Positions 25,438-34,145 of a stretch of DNA of 64,000 nucleotides are shown one piece after another. Position 1 is the first letter of the stretch. Each line of letters begins with the position of its first letter. Both the position numbers and the translations under genes were made by a program. A model generated the notes under the pieces. That model ran no database searches. It saw nothing but the letters and a program-made list of their open reading frames with translations, and had not been told where the DNA came from. The DNA is from DASUBN01 sp964584665 (lineage in GTDB: Bacteria > Pseudomonadota > Gammaproteobacteria > Natronospirales > REEB76): NCBI GenBank assembly GCA_964584665.1, contig CAZPAO010000001.1:62001-126000 (forward strand), read 5' to 3'.

Positions 25438-26789
25438 GCACTGAGGTCTCGGGCTGGTGGCGGCCGGCGACGGCCGCCACCGGGCCCGCACTCCTGCCGG
25501 TAGAGACCGGCACGGACGTCTCCCGCGGCAGCAAGCTGGCGTTCTGGGCGCTCATGGCCTTCACCTGCCTGCTGCTGCTCTCGCCCCAGTCCTTCGTACC
25601 GGCCTTGGGTGCGCTGCACCTGCCGCTGCTCACGGCGGTGGTGGCCGGGGCGGCATACGTCACGAGCCGGCTCGCGCGGCATGCATCGCCGTTCGGCATC
25701 CGGCCCGAGGTGCGTATCGCGCTGTTCCTCGCTGCCTGGGCCCTGCTCAGCGTGCCGCTGTCCCTCTGGCCGGGCGGAAGTGTCGGTTTCTTCTTCGGTA
25801 TCTATTTCAAGGCGCTCATCGTGTTCTGGCTGCTGACCGGCGTCGTGGACAGCCCGGAGCGCCTCCGGGTCGCCTCCTGGGTGCTGAGCCTGCTGGCCGC
25901 GCCGCTGGCGCTCGCGGCCATCAAGAACTACCTGTCGGGCGCGGGTCAGATGCAGGCCCAGACCCACGGTCTGGACCGGATCAGCGGTTATGACGGCTCG
26001 CTCACCGCCAACCCCAACGACTTGGCCCTCATGCTAAACCTGATCCTCCCCCTCAGCATCGCGCTGTTCCTGTCCGCCCGCAGCCTGGTTGCCCGCTGTG
26101 TGCTGGCGGGGTTGATCGCCCTGGATGCGGTGGCCATCATCGCGAGCTTCTCCCGCGCCGGCTTCCTGGTGCTGGGACTCACCGGTGCCGTCTATCTCGT
26201 GATCCTGTTCCGCCGCCGGCGCCACGGTCTCGCCGTGCTGGTACTGGGCGGAGCCCTGGCGGGTGTGGCGCTGTTGCCGGGGGCTTATCTCGACCGCCTC
26301 AGCACCATCACCGACATCAAGGCTGACCAGACTAATTCCGCCCAGACCCGCGCCCGCGACTACCTCACGGCTGCGAAGTATGTGGTCGAACATCCCGTCA
26401 TCGGCGCCGGTGTCGGCATGGACATCCTGGCCCTGAACGACGCGCGCGGAGCCACCTGGACCAAGGTGCATGACGTCTATCTCGAATACGCCGTGGACCT
26501 GGGTCTGCCGGGCCTGATCCTGTTCCTGTGGTTGCTGCGGGCCATCTTCCGCAGCCTGAAGCGGGCGCGTCGCATAGCGGCGGCGGATCCGGAAGCGCTG
26601 AGCCTGCAATGCCTGCTCGAAGGGATCACCGTGAGCCTGGTGGGATTCATGCTGGCGGCATTGTTCTACCCCGATGCCTATCAGTTCTATTTCTACTACA
26701 TGGGTGGCCTCGCCATCGCCGGCGCGGCCATCGTCACCGCCCGGGACAGCATTCCAGCGGAACGACACGCTGCGGCGGTGGCTGCTTGA
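25434..26789 (+). CDS. O-antigen ligase/Wzy-type polymerase family membrane protein
   Basis: 451 aa, GTG start overlapping the dehydrogenase by 4 nt. About eleven or twelve hydrophobic segments with one larger periplasmic loop (~290-345) containing RARDYLTAAKYVVEHPVIGAGVG, the conserved loop region of Wzy_C/O-antigen ligases. It is the probable EPS polymerase, resembling exosortase-A-associated O-antigen ligase-like proteins. The next gene starts in its stop. Confidence 0.82.
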   Translation: MSTEVSGWWRPATAATGPALLPVETGTDVSRGSKLAFWALMAFTCLLLLSPQSFVPALGALHLPLLTAVVAGAAYVTSRLARHASPFGIRPEVRIALFLAAWALLSVPLSLWPGGSVGFFFGIYFKALIVFWLLTGVVDSPERLRVASWVLSLLAAPLALAAIKNYLSGAGQMQAQTHGLDRISGYDGSLTANPNDLALMLNLILPLSIALFLSARSLVARCVLAGLIALDAVAIIASFSRAGFLVLGLTGAVYLVILFRRRRHGLAVLVLGGALAGVALLPGAYLDRLSTITDIKADQTNSAQTRARDYLTAAKYVVEHPVIGAGVGMDILALNDARGATWTKVHDVYLEYAVDLGLPGLILFLWLLRAIFRSLKRARRIAAADPEALSLQCLLEGITVSLVGFMLAALFYPDAYQFYFYYMGGLAIAGAAIVTARDSIPAERHAAAVAA

Positions 26790-28000
26790 ACGCCGTCAAC
26801 CCGCTCGCTGTCGGCGTCGAGACCGATCGTATCCGCCTGGTGAAGTTCCTGGCCCAGTTCGGGGTCGGGGGCACCGAGAAGCAGGTAGCGAACCTGACCA
26901 AGCGCATGGACCGCGAAGCCTTCGATCTCAGCTTCGCCTGTCTCAAACGCTGGGGCACCTTGCTGGAGGAGATCGAGGGCCGCCAGGGCCTCGCGGTCGC
27001 CGAATACCCGCTCAGCAGTTTCTACGAACCCAACGCCTTCTGGCAGCAGTTCCGGTTCGCGCGGATGCTGCGCCGCAATGGGACCCAGATCGTCCACAGC
27101 TACAACTTCTACGGCAACATGTTCAGCGTACCGGCCGCGCGGTTGGCCGGCGTGCCCTGCATCGTCGCCTCCATCCGCGACATGGGGGTGTACAACACAC
27201 CATTCCAACTCAAGGCCCAGAGGCTGGTCTGCAAGCTCGCAGACCGGGTGCTGGTGAACGCCGGCGCCATCCGCGACTGGCTGGTGGAAGAGGGCTACCC
27301 GACGCGTAAGATCGAAGTGGTCAGGAACGGCGTGGATACCTCGCGCTTCGTGCCACGCAACGATGGCGCGGCGCTGCGCCGCGAACTCCAGCTGCCCCCT
27401 GGCGTGCCCCTCGTGCTTATGTTGGCGCGCATCAATCCCAAGAAGGGCATCGATACGTTCATCGACGCCGCAGTGCGCATACATGCCCGCCACCCGCAAG
27501 CCTATTTCCTGGCGGTGGGTGAGTCCTTCATCCGCGATGCCGATGGCGTCGTGCACGTGGATGCCTCCTACAAGCGTTCCTTGCAGGAGCAGGTGGACCG
27601 GCTCGGCCTCACCGAACGCTTCCGTTTCACGGGTCTGCGCAAGGACGTACCACAGGTGTTGGCCGCCGCCGCGGTGTCGGTGCTGCCGTCCCTGAGCGAA
27701 GGCATCTCCAACACGCTGCTGGAATCCATGGCGGCGGGCGTACCGGTGGTGGCGAGCCGCGTGGGCGGCACACCCGAAGCCATCACCCACGGCCAGCACG
27801 GCCTGCTGGTGGAACCGCAGGACCCGCAGGGTCTGGCTGATGCGGTATGCGCCATCCTCGATGATCCCGCGCTCGCAGACCGGCTCAGCCGACAGGGGCG
27901 CGAGCGCATGGTGGCCGAATTCTCCTTCGAGGCGGTGGTACGCCGCACCGAAGAGATCTACCGGGAGCTGCTCGCCGAGAAGACCGGCCGCGCCGCCTAA
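26786..28000 (+). CDS. GT4-family glycosyltransferase (first)
   Basis: 404 aa if the TTG at 26786 (overlapping the previous stop by 4 nt) is the start; a GTG at 26840 is an alternative. N-terminal LVKFLAQFGVGGTEKQVANL is the GGTE acceptor-side motif of GT4 enzymes, and C-terminal VLPSLSEGISNTLLESMAAGVPVVAS holds the E-x7-E nucleotide-sugar site. GT-B retaining enzyme; sugar specificity unknown. A 59-nt spacer follows, one of the longer ones in the train. Confidence 0.88.
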   Translation: MNAVNPLAVGVETDRIRLVKFLAQFGVGGTEKQVANLTKRMDREAFDLSFACLKRWGTLLEEIEGRQGLAVAEYPLSSFYEPNAFWQQFRFARMLRRNGTQIVHSYNFYGNMFSVPAARLAGVPCIVASIRDMGVYNTPFQLKAQRLVCKLADRVLVNAGAIRDWLVEEGYPTRKIEVVRNGVDTSRFVPRNDGAALRRELQLPPGVPLVLMLARINPKKGIDTFIDAAVRIHARHPQAYFLAVGESFIRDADGVVHVDASYKRSLQEQVDRLGLTERFRFTGLRKDVPQVLAAAAVSVLPSLSEGISNTLLESMAAGVPVVASRVGGTPEAITHGQHGLLVEPQDPQGLADAVCAILDDPALADRLSRQGRERMVAEFSFEAVVRRTEEIYRELLAEKTGRAA

Positions 28001-28059
28001 CGACTTCCACGGCCTGTCCCATACCGGCACGGGCCCCTCAAGACTCCTTCGAGGCATAC

Positions 28060-29436
28060 ATGACCGAGATGCTCCAACACTGGGTGACCGGCCAGGCCGG
28101 TCGCCGCGGCGACGCCACGGCGGTGGTGCTGCAGGACGAACGCCTTAGCTATGGCGAACTGGAGGTGCTCTCCAACCAGTTGGCCCGGGCTCTCAAGGAG
28201 CGAGGCTGCGTACGCGGCGACCGCATCGCGCTGTTCCTGCCGAAGTCGCCCCTGGCCATCGTCTGCATGCTCGGCATCTACAAGGCCGACTGCATCTATG
28301 TGCCCCTGGACACCACGAGTTCGAGTCAGCGCCTGGCGCGCATCATCGCCGCGAGCGGCAGCCGTTGCATGCTGACCGCTGCGAGTCTGGCAGCCCAGGT
28401 GCGCGAACTGCTCGCCGAACCGGGCCTCCCGTCCCTGCGGGTGGGCTGGCTGGGCACCCCGGCGGATCCCGCCGGCCTGCCTCTCAGCTTCCGTTTCTCG
28501 GATATCGGCATGCTGCCCGGCATACCGGTGCAAAGCGCCTACCGTGCCCAAGACCCTGCCCAGATCCTCTATGACCCCGCCGACGGCGCGCCGTTGCGGG
28601 GCGTGGTGCTGAGCCATGCCAACACGGTGGCAACCGTGGCCTGGGCGGCCCGTCACTTCCGTCTCGGTGAGTCCGACCGGCTGGCGGGTCACGCCTCGCT
28701 TTCGTCCCAGCACTCGCTGTTGGACGTGTTCGGCAGCGCTGCCGCGGGCGCCGAACTGCACCTGGTTCCGGCTGACTGCCACCATCTGCCCAAGCGCCTC
28801 GCCGCCTGGATACGCGATTCGGGCATCACCCATTGGTCCTCGTCCCCGAGCGTGCTCGACACCATGGCGCGCCTGGATGCGGTGCAGCCCTGGGACTTCC
28901 CGGACCTGCGACGCGTGCTGTGGCACGGCGATGCCTTGCCGGGGGACTCCCTGGGCTACTGGATGGAGCGCCTGCCGCATGCGGCCTTCACCGGTCTGCA
29001 TGGCAGTGCCGAGACCCTCGTCGCCGGCCATCACACCGCGGCGAGCTTCCCGGAAGGGGAGAGCGCATTCCCCATCGGTTCGGCCGCGGGCGCAGAACTG
29101 CTGGTGCTGGACCATAACCTGCAGCCGGTGTCGGCCGGCGCGACCGGCGAACTCTACATCAAGGGCCCGAGCCTGAGCGGTGGGTACTGGGACGATCCCG
29201 AATCCACCGCGCGCATCTTCCCGACGCTGGAGGGGGTGGGGCGTGTGTACCGCAGCGGATTGCAGGCGCGCCTGGGCGAGGACGGTCTCGTCTACCCCGC
29301 CTCAGATGCCAGCGCCGTCGAAGCCGTGGCGTCCGCCTCACCCGATGAGGCTGAGGGGCGGCTGACGCGGCCTTTGCCCGCCGGACGCTGGAGCGCCTGG
29401 CAGGAGCTTCCCGGTGGCGTGGACCGGCCGGTCTAG
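28060..29436 (+). CDS. degenerate AMP-dependent ligase/acyl-CoA synthetase-like protein
   Basis: 458 aa, similar in order and sequence to the acyl-CoA ligase found with exosortase-A EPS genes (TIGR03098-like). The core N-terminal fold is intact (DERLSYGELEVLSNQLAR, KADCIYVPLD). Catalytic motifs are eroded: the P-loop A3 usually reads YTSGTTGxPKGV but here YDPADGAPLRGVVLSH; the A7 YRTGD is YRSGL; and the C-terminal subdomain with the A10 lysine is missing. The reading frame is intact and clean, so the protein is made, but adenylation activity is doubtful. A GNAT gene and an ACP follow. Confidence 0.75.
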   Translation: MTEMLQHWVTGQAGRRGDATAVVLQDERLSYGELEVLSNQLARALKERGCVRGDRIALFLPKSPLAIVCMLGIYKADCIYVPLDTTSSSQRLARIIAASGSRCMLTAASLAAQVRELLAEPGLPSLRVGWLGTPADPAGLPLSFRFSDIGMLPGIPVQSAYRAQDPAQILYDPADGAPLRGVVLSHANTVATVAWAARHFRLGESDRLAGHASLSSQHSLLDVFGSAAAGAELHLVPADCHHLPKRLAAWIRDSGITHWSSSPSVLDTMARLDAVQPWDFPDLRRVLWHGDALPGDSLGYWMERLPHAAFTGLHGSAETLVAGHHTAASFPEGESAFPIGSAAGAELLVLDHNLQPVSAGATGELYIKGPSLSGGYWDDPESTARIFPTLEGVGRVYRSGLQARLGEDGLVYPASDASAVEAVASASPDEAEGRLTRPLPAGRWSAWQELPGGVDRPV

Positions 29437-29447
29437 GCGAGGCAGAC

Positions 29448-29984
29448 ATGGAACTGATACCTCTCGATGACGAAGGGACCCTGCGGCTGGTGTCCCGCTG
29501 GCTGGCGGACGGCGAGGACCATCCCTGGCTCCACCTCGGTGGCAGCGAGCAGCGTCTCAGCGCCGGCAACATGCGGCGCATGATCGATGACGAGGCGCAC
29601 ATTGTGCGCGTCTTCACCTCGGACGAGGCGGGCGTGCCCATCGGCCTCGTCGCCCTGAGCAGCGTGAACCCGGACTTCCGCACCGCGGTGTTATGGGCAT
29701 TCCTCGCCGACCGTGGCCATGAGCCGGGCAGTTACCTGCGCCGCGCCGCTTCCGCGATGCTGACCCTGGGTTTCTCGGAACACGGTCTCGAGTGCATCAA
29801 CGCATGGACGCTCGAGGGTAACCAGGATTCCCTGCGCGTACTCCAGGAACTTAACTTCAGGCCCATCGGGCGCGAACGCCGCGCCGAGTCCAAGGATGGA
29901 CGCGATTTCGACAAACTGCTCTTCGAACTCATGGCGGCTGAACACAGGAGTGACGATGCACGTGACGCCCGCACTGCTGGATAG
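29448..29984 (+). CDS. GNAT family N-acetyltransferase (RimJ-like)
   Basis: 178 aa. Acetyl-CoA-binding region RAASAMLTLGFSEHGLECINAWTLEGNQ leads to SLRVLQELNFRPIGRERR, the pattern of RimJ/RimL-type acetyltransferases. It is 11 nt after the ligase-like gene and its 3' end overlaps the ACP gene by 29 nt, so ligase, GNAT and ACP form a tight sub-cluster. Likely to modify an amino sugar or an acyl intermediate. Confidence 0.78.
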   Translation: MELIPLDDEGTLRLVSRWLADGEDHPWLHLGGSEQRLSAGNMRRMIDDEAHIVRVFTSDEAGVPIGLVALSSVNPDFRTAVLWAFLADRGHEPGSYLRRAASAMLTLGFSEHGLECINAWTLEGNQDSLRVLQELNFRPIGRERRAESKDGRDFDKLLFELMAAEHRSDDARDARTAG

Positions 29985-30273
29985 GGTCTACGGACTGTTC
30001 GAGCGGGTCCTGAACCAACCGGCCCCGGCGCCGGAGGCTGATCTGTTCGAGAGCGGCACGCTGGATTCGCTCGAGTTCACCAACCTGCTGTTGGTGCTGG
30101 ACCGCGAGTTCGACCTGAAGCTCAGTTTCCAAAACATGAACCTGGAGTGTTTCCGCTCCCTGGGCAGCATCGCCCGCTTCGTCGCCGGCCACACCGGCCT
30201 CGATGCGGCACTGACTGGGCTCAGCGGAGACGATGTGGACCGGCCGCTGCTGGTGCGGTTGGAGAACAGCTGA
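29956..30273 (+). CDS. acyl carrier protein
   Basis: 105 aa. Single carrier domain with ESGTLDSLEFTNLLLVLDREF; the Ser of DSLEF (~residue 37) is the phosphopantetheine attachment site. It has an extra ~20-residue tail beyond the usual 80-residue ACP. It overlaps the GNAT gene by 29 nt and the FemAB gene by 1 nt. It probably carries an acyl group for transfer to the polysaccharide, if a functional ligase is available. Confidence 0.85.
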   Translation: MHVTPALLDRVYGLFERVLNQPAPAPEADLFESGTLDSLEFTNLLLVLDREFDLKLSFQNMNLECFRSLGSIARFVAGHTGLDAALTGLSGDDVDRPLLVRLENS

Positions 30274-31502
30274 TGATGGCAAGGCGCACGGAGACTGGAA
30301 TGCAGATCGATACCTATATACCGAACCCCCTCACCTCGCCTCGGCGTCGCGGGCACGGCCATGGCGAGCGTCCCGCGCTCAAGGTGGAGTGCATCGAGGA
30401 CACGGACACCCTGACCTTGCTGCGTCCGGAATGGGACGCGCTGCTGAAGGCGAGTGGGGCCGACTGCCTGTTCCTCACCTGGGAGTGGATGGCCACATGG
30501 TGGAAGCACCTTGCCCAGGGCCGCCGCCTCAACGTGCTGGTGGTGCGACGCGGCGATGAGCTCCTGGCCATCGCGCCCCTGGCCTTGCGCCCGCCGCAGC
30601 TCGGGCGTCTGCTGCCGTTCCGGACCCTCGAGTTCCTGGGCATGGGCACGGTGGGCTCCGACTACCTTGACATCATCACCCGGCCGGACGAGGAGGAACG
30701 GACGCTGAAGGCTTTGGCCGAATACCTCCAGCAGAACAAGTTCGTCATCGAGTTCACCCGCGTAAAGCCCGGTTCCCGGCGCATCGCTGCGCTGGTGTCG
30801 CTGCTCGGTCAGGCGGGCTGGCATTCCCATCAAGCCGTCACCGACAACTGCCCCTACATACCCCTCACCGGCCACAGCTGGGAGTCCTACATGTCAGGGG
30901 TGAGTGGGCCGCACCGGCGCAACGTGCGCCGCCGTCTCAAGATCCTCCACGAGAAGTTCGGGCAGGTGGAGTTCCAGCAGGCACGTACCGAGGAGGAGCG
31001 GGAAGCCTGTTTCCAGGCCTTCGTCGAGTTGCATGCCAAACGCTGGTCCGGTGACGAGAGTTCCACCGCGTTCACCGGGCCGCAAGTGCAGGCTTTCCAC
31101 GAAGAGTTCAGCCGTCTGGCGCTGGCCCAGGGCTGGTTGCGGCTCTGCGTCCTGAAGCTGGACGGCAAACCCGTCGGCGCGACCTATTCATTCCGCTACG
31201 GCGAAGCCTATTACTATTACCAGGCGGGATATGACCCGGCCTACAACGAATACAGCGTAGGCCTCGTGACGCTCGCGCTCTTGGTGCAGACCGCGATCGG
31301 CGAGGGTGCCTGCGAGTTCGACATGCTGCACGGCTACGAGGAATACAAGTTCCTGTGGACCCGCGCCGGCCGTGACCTCGCCCGGGTGCGCTGCTTCCCG
31401 CCCAATGCCGCTGGCCTCATGTACCGGCAGGCCATGAACCTGCGACAAGGCATCAAACGCGTCGCTACCTGGCGTTGGCGCCTGCAGGAGTTGAAGGCAT
31501 GA
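30273..31502 (+). CDS. FemAB/GNAT-like acyltransferase of the EPS system
   Basis: 409 aa. Tandem ATG codons at 30273/30276; a later Met (30300) is possible. The C-terminal region SGPHRRNVRRRLKILHEKF, FYSF-like ATYSFRYGEAYYYYQAGYDP and FDMLHGYEEYKFLWTR are typical of the BcsL/CelD-like acetyltransferases in exosortase-A EPS clusters. Predicted cytosolic. It is one of three FemAB-like proteins in the window (also 2036 and 14862) and is coupled to both the ACP gene and wzx by short overlaps. Confidence 0.8.
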   Translation: MMARRTETGMQIDTYIPNPLTSPRRRGHGHGERPALKVECIEDTDTLTLLRPEWDALLKASGADCLFLTWEWMATWWKHLAQGRRLNVLVVRRGDELLAIAPLALRPPQLGRLLPFRTLEFLGMGTVGSDYLDIITRPDEEERTLKALAEYLQQNKFVIEFTRVKPGSRRIAALVSLLGQAGWHSHQAVTDNCPYIPLTGHSWESYMSGVSGPHRRNVRRRLKILHEKFGQVEFQQARTEEEREACFQAFVELHAKRWSGDESSTAFTGPQVQAFHEEFSRLALAQGWLRLCVLKLDGKPVGATYSFRYGEAYYYYQAGYDPAYNEYSVGLVTLALLVQTAIGEGACEFDMLHGYEEYKFLWTRAGRDLARVRCFPPNAAGLMYRQAMNLRQGIKRVATWRWRLQELKA

Positions 31503-33001
31503 GCGAGGTCCAGGCGCGCGGCTCAGTCTTCAAGCCCGCTTTCATGCTCATGTCGGGTCGGGCATTGGGCTTCATCGCTGCCTTCGCCATCCCGGTGGTG
31601 CTGGTCCGCATCTTCGACCAGACCGAGTTCGGCACTTACAAGCAGCTGTTCCTGATCTACACCACTCTCTACGGCATCGCCCAGCTCGGCATGGCGGAGA
31701 GCCTCTATTACTTCCTGCCCACAGCCCCCGAGGACCGCGGCAGTTACCTGGTGAACTCGGTGGTGGCACTGGGCGCCACAGGGTTGCTCTGTTTCGCCGT
31801 ATTGACGGTGAAAGCGGATGCAATCGCCGGCTGGTTCCACAACCCGGCGCTTGCGGCCTACCTGCCGCAGGTGGGCATCTTCCTCACCCTGATGCTGATG
31901 GCGGCGGTGTTCGAGATCGTGATGATCACCCGCAAGCACCATCTGTTCGCCTTCGGCGCCTATGCGGTCTCAGATCTCGTGCGGGCGAGCCTGTTCGTGC
32001 TGCCGGCCTTGCTGTTCCATAGCCTCGCCGCGCTGTTCGCAGGTGCCGTGCTGTTCGCGGCGCTCAGGCTCACGACCGCGGCGTTCTACATCCGCCGCCA
32101 GTTGCCGGCGCGACCGCACCTGGAGCCCGCGCTCCTGAAGCGGCATCTAGCCTATGCCTTGCCGTTCGCCCTGGCCGTGTCCCTGGAGACCTTGCAGACC
32201 AACCTGCACATGTACGTGGTCTCCACCCATTTCGATGCCGCCGTGTTCGCGGTCTATTCCGTGGGTTGCCTGCAGGTGCCGCTGGTGGACTTCATGATGA
32301 CATCCACCAGCAGCGTGATGATGGTGCGCATGAGCGAGGACTTGCGGGACGGCCGGCGCGAGGAAGCCCTTGAACTCTGGCGCGACACCACCCGCAAGCT
32401 GACCATGGTCTTCGCCCTGTTGGTAGGCGGCCTGATGGTGACCGCCGACAAGCTCATCGTGCTCCTGTTCACCGCCAACTATGCCGGCAGCGTGCCGCTG
32501 TTCACCGTCTGGACCATCAGCATGCTGTTCGCGGCCATCATGACTGACAGTGTGTTACGGGTCAGGGCCGACACGCGTTTCCTCATCCTGCTGAACGTCA
32601 TCCGCCTATCCGTCGTGGCCTTGAGCATCGGCCTCCTGATGGCGGGGTTCGGCCTGATGGGTGCGGTGCTGGCGACGCTGCTCTCTACTGTCACCGCCAA
32701 GACCGTGGGCATCGTTCGCATACGCAAGCTCATGGACTGCCGTTTCGCCGACATCCTGCCGTGGAAGGCGCTGGCCGAGATCGTCCTCATCGCCGCCGTG
32801 GCCATGGTCCCGGCCCTCTTGCTGAAGTCGCTGCTGGCGCTGCCTCTGCTGCCGTCGCTGCTGCTTACGGGCATCGTCTACGGCCTGGGTTATCTGGGCC
32901 TCATGTGGGGTTTCGGCCCGCTGCGCGACGACGAGCGGCGCCTGACCCTGCAATACCTGCAACTGCCTGCCGCATGGGCCGGCGGAAACCGGCGTGCCTG
33001 A
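31499..33001 (+). CDS. Wzx-type lipopolysaccharide/EPS repeat-unit flippase
   Basis: 500 aa integral membrane protein with about twelve to fourteen helices spread over its whole length. The N-terminal FMLMSGRALGFIAAFAIPVVLVRIFDQTEFGTYKQ pattern (split here across helix 1 and loop) is classic polysaccharide-synthase/MOP superfamily. It translocates lipid-linked repeat units to the periplasm for polymerisation. The start overlaps the FemAB stop (ATGA). Confidence 0.88.
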   Translation: MSEVQARGSVFKPAFMLMSGRALGFIAAFAIPVVLVRIFDQTEFGTYKQLFLIYTTLYGIAQLGMAESLYYFLPTAPEDRGSYLVNSVVALGATGLLCFAVLTVKADAIAGWFHNPALAAYLPQVGIFLTLMLMAAVFEIVMITRKHHLFAFGAYAVSDLVRASLFVLPALLFHSLAALFAGAVLFAALRLTTAAFYIRRQLPARPHLEPALLKRHLAYALPFALAVSLETLQTNLHMYVVSTHFDAAVFAVYSVGCLQVPLVDFMMTSTSSVMMVRMSEDLRDGRREEALELWRDTTRKLTMVFALLVGGLMVTADKLIVLLFTANYAGSVPLFTVWTISMLFAAIMTDSVLRVRADTRFLILLNVIRLSVVALSIGLLMAGFGLMGAVLATLLSTVTAKTVGIVRIRKLMDCRFADILPWKALAEIVLIAAVAMVPALLLKSLLALPLLPSLLLTGIVYGLGYLGLMWGFGPLRDDERRLTLQYLQLPAAWAGGNRRA

Positions 33002-33025
33002 GGGCCGCCGCATGGAGGAGGGAAC

Positions 33026-34108
33026 ATGATCCGGAACATGGTCAAGGCCGCCGCCGCAGCCACGCTGCAGCGGACCGGGATGAGCGCGCTGATCGGCGCC
33101 CGCTCCCGCAAGGGAACCTTGCCGCTGGTGCTCGGTTATCACCGCGTGGTGCAGGACTTCGACAAGCAGTCGGAGGGCTATATCGCGCCCATGCTCATCA
33201 GCACCAAGACACTCGAGAAGCAATTGGATTGGATAGGCCGGCGCTTCGACTTCGCCGACCCGGACGGTATGGATGCCTGGTTGTATGGCGCCAAGCCCAC
33301 CGGCAAGCCTGTGGCCGTGATCACCTTCGACGACGGCTACCGGGACGTGTATGAGAACGCATTCCCGATCCTGAAACGGAAGGGCATCCCTGCGGTGGTG
33401 TTCGTGGTCACGGACCTGGTGGGCACCGGCGGCCTGCAGGTGCACGACGAACTGTATCTGCTCATGAAGCGCGCCCTCAAGAACTGGGATGCGCCACGCC
33501 TCAAGCTGGTGGAGGCGCTGTGCGAAGCCAAGGTCTCAGCCTTCGGCATGAAGGACATCGCCGCCACCCTGGGCGACCCGGTGGAGGCCACGCGCTCCCT
33601 GCTCGGGGCGCTCACCCAGGCTCAGCTGCTCAGGCTCATGAGCATCCTGCGCCACAAGATCGGCCTGCCGCCGGCTGGGCTCGAGGGCTACGGCGCCATG
33701 GACTGGGACATGCTCATCGAGATGCAGAGGGCGGGCATCAAGATCGGTTCACACACCCGCAGCCATGCGCTTCTCACCAACGAATCAGCCGACAAGATCA
33801 AGGAAGAGGTGCAGAGTTCGCGCCTCATGCTGGAGCAGAAGCTGAAGGCCGACATCGCCCACTTCGCGTACCCCGACGGGCGCTTCGACGCCCTGGCGGT
33901 GCGCGCCGTGGCTGGAGCTGGCTATCGTTTCGCCTATACGGCCTGCCTGCACCGTGATTCAGATCATCCCTCGCTGACCATCCCGCGGCGCTTGCTGTGG
34001 GAGAACTCGTGCCTGGACGCCTTCGGCCAGTTCTCGCCGGCGGTGATGGACTGCCAGGTGAACGGCATATTCGATTTCGCAGCGCATTGCGCCAACCACG
34101 TCGATTGA
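33026..34108 (+). CDS. polysaccharide deacetylase (NodB/CE4 family)
   Basis: 360 aa. Motif 1 VAVITFDDGYRDVY near residue 98 gives the catalytic Asp and metal-binding Asp; motif 2 SHTRSH near residue 252 gives the two metal-binding His; FAYPDG is motif 3. An insertion of ~100 residues lies between motifs 1 and 2. No clear signal peptide, so it may act on cytosolic or membrane-associated intermediates. GGAGG ribosome site before the ATG; 24 nt after wzx. It resembles the EPS deacetylases of exosortase clusters. Confidence 0.87.
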   Translation: MIRNMVKAAAAATLQRTGMSALIGARSRKGTLPLVLGYHRVVQDFDKQSEGYIAPMLISTKTLEKQLDWIGRRFDFADPDGMDAWLYGAKPTGKPVAVITFDDGYRDVYENAFPILKRKGIPAVVFVVTDLVGTGGLQVHDELYLLMKRALKNWDAPRLKLVEALCEAKVSAFGMKDIAATLGDPVEATRSLLGALTQAQLLRLMSILRHKIGLPPAGLEGYGAMDWDMLIEMQRAGIKIGSHTRSHALLTNESADKIKEEVQSSRLMLEQKLKADIAHFAYPDGRFDALAVRAVAGAGYRFAYTACLHRDSDHPSLTIPRRLLWENSCLDAFGQFSPAVMDCQVNGIFDFAAHCANHVD

Positions 34109-34145
34109 GCGCGCGCGCCATCCCATCCCAAGGAGTCAGACTCTC

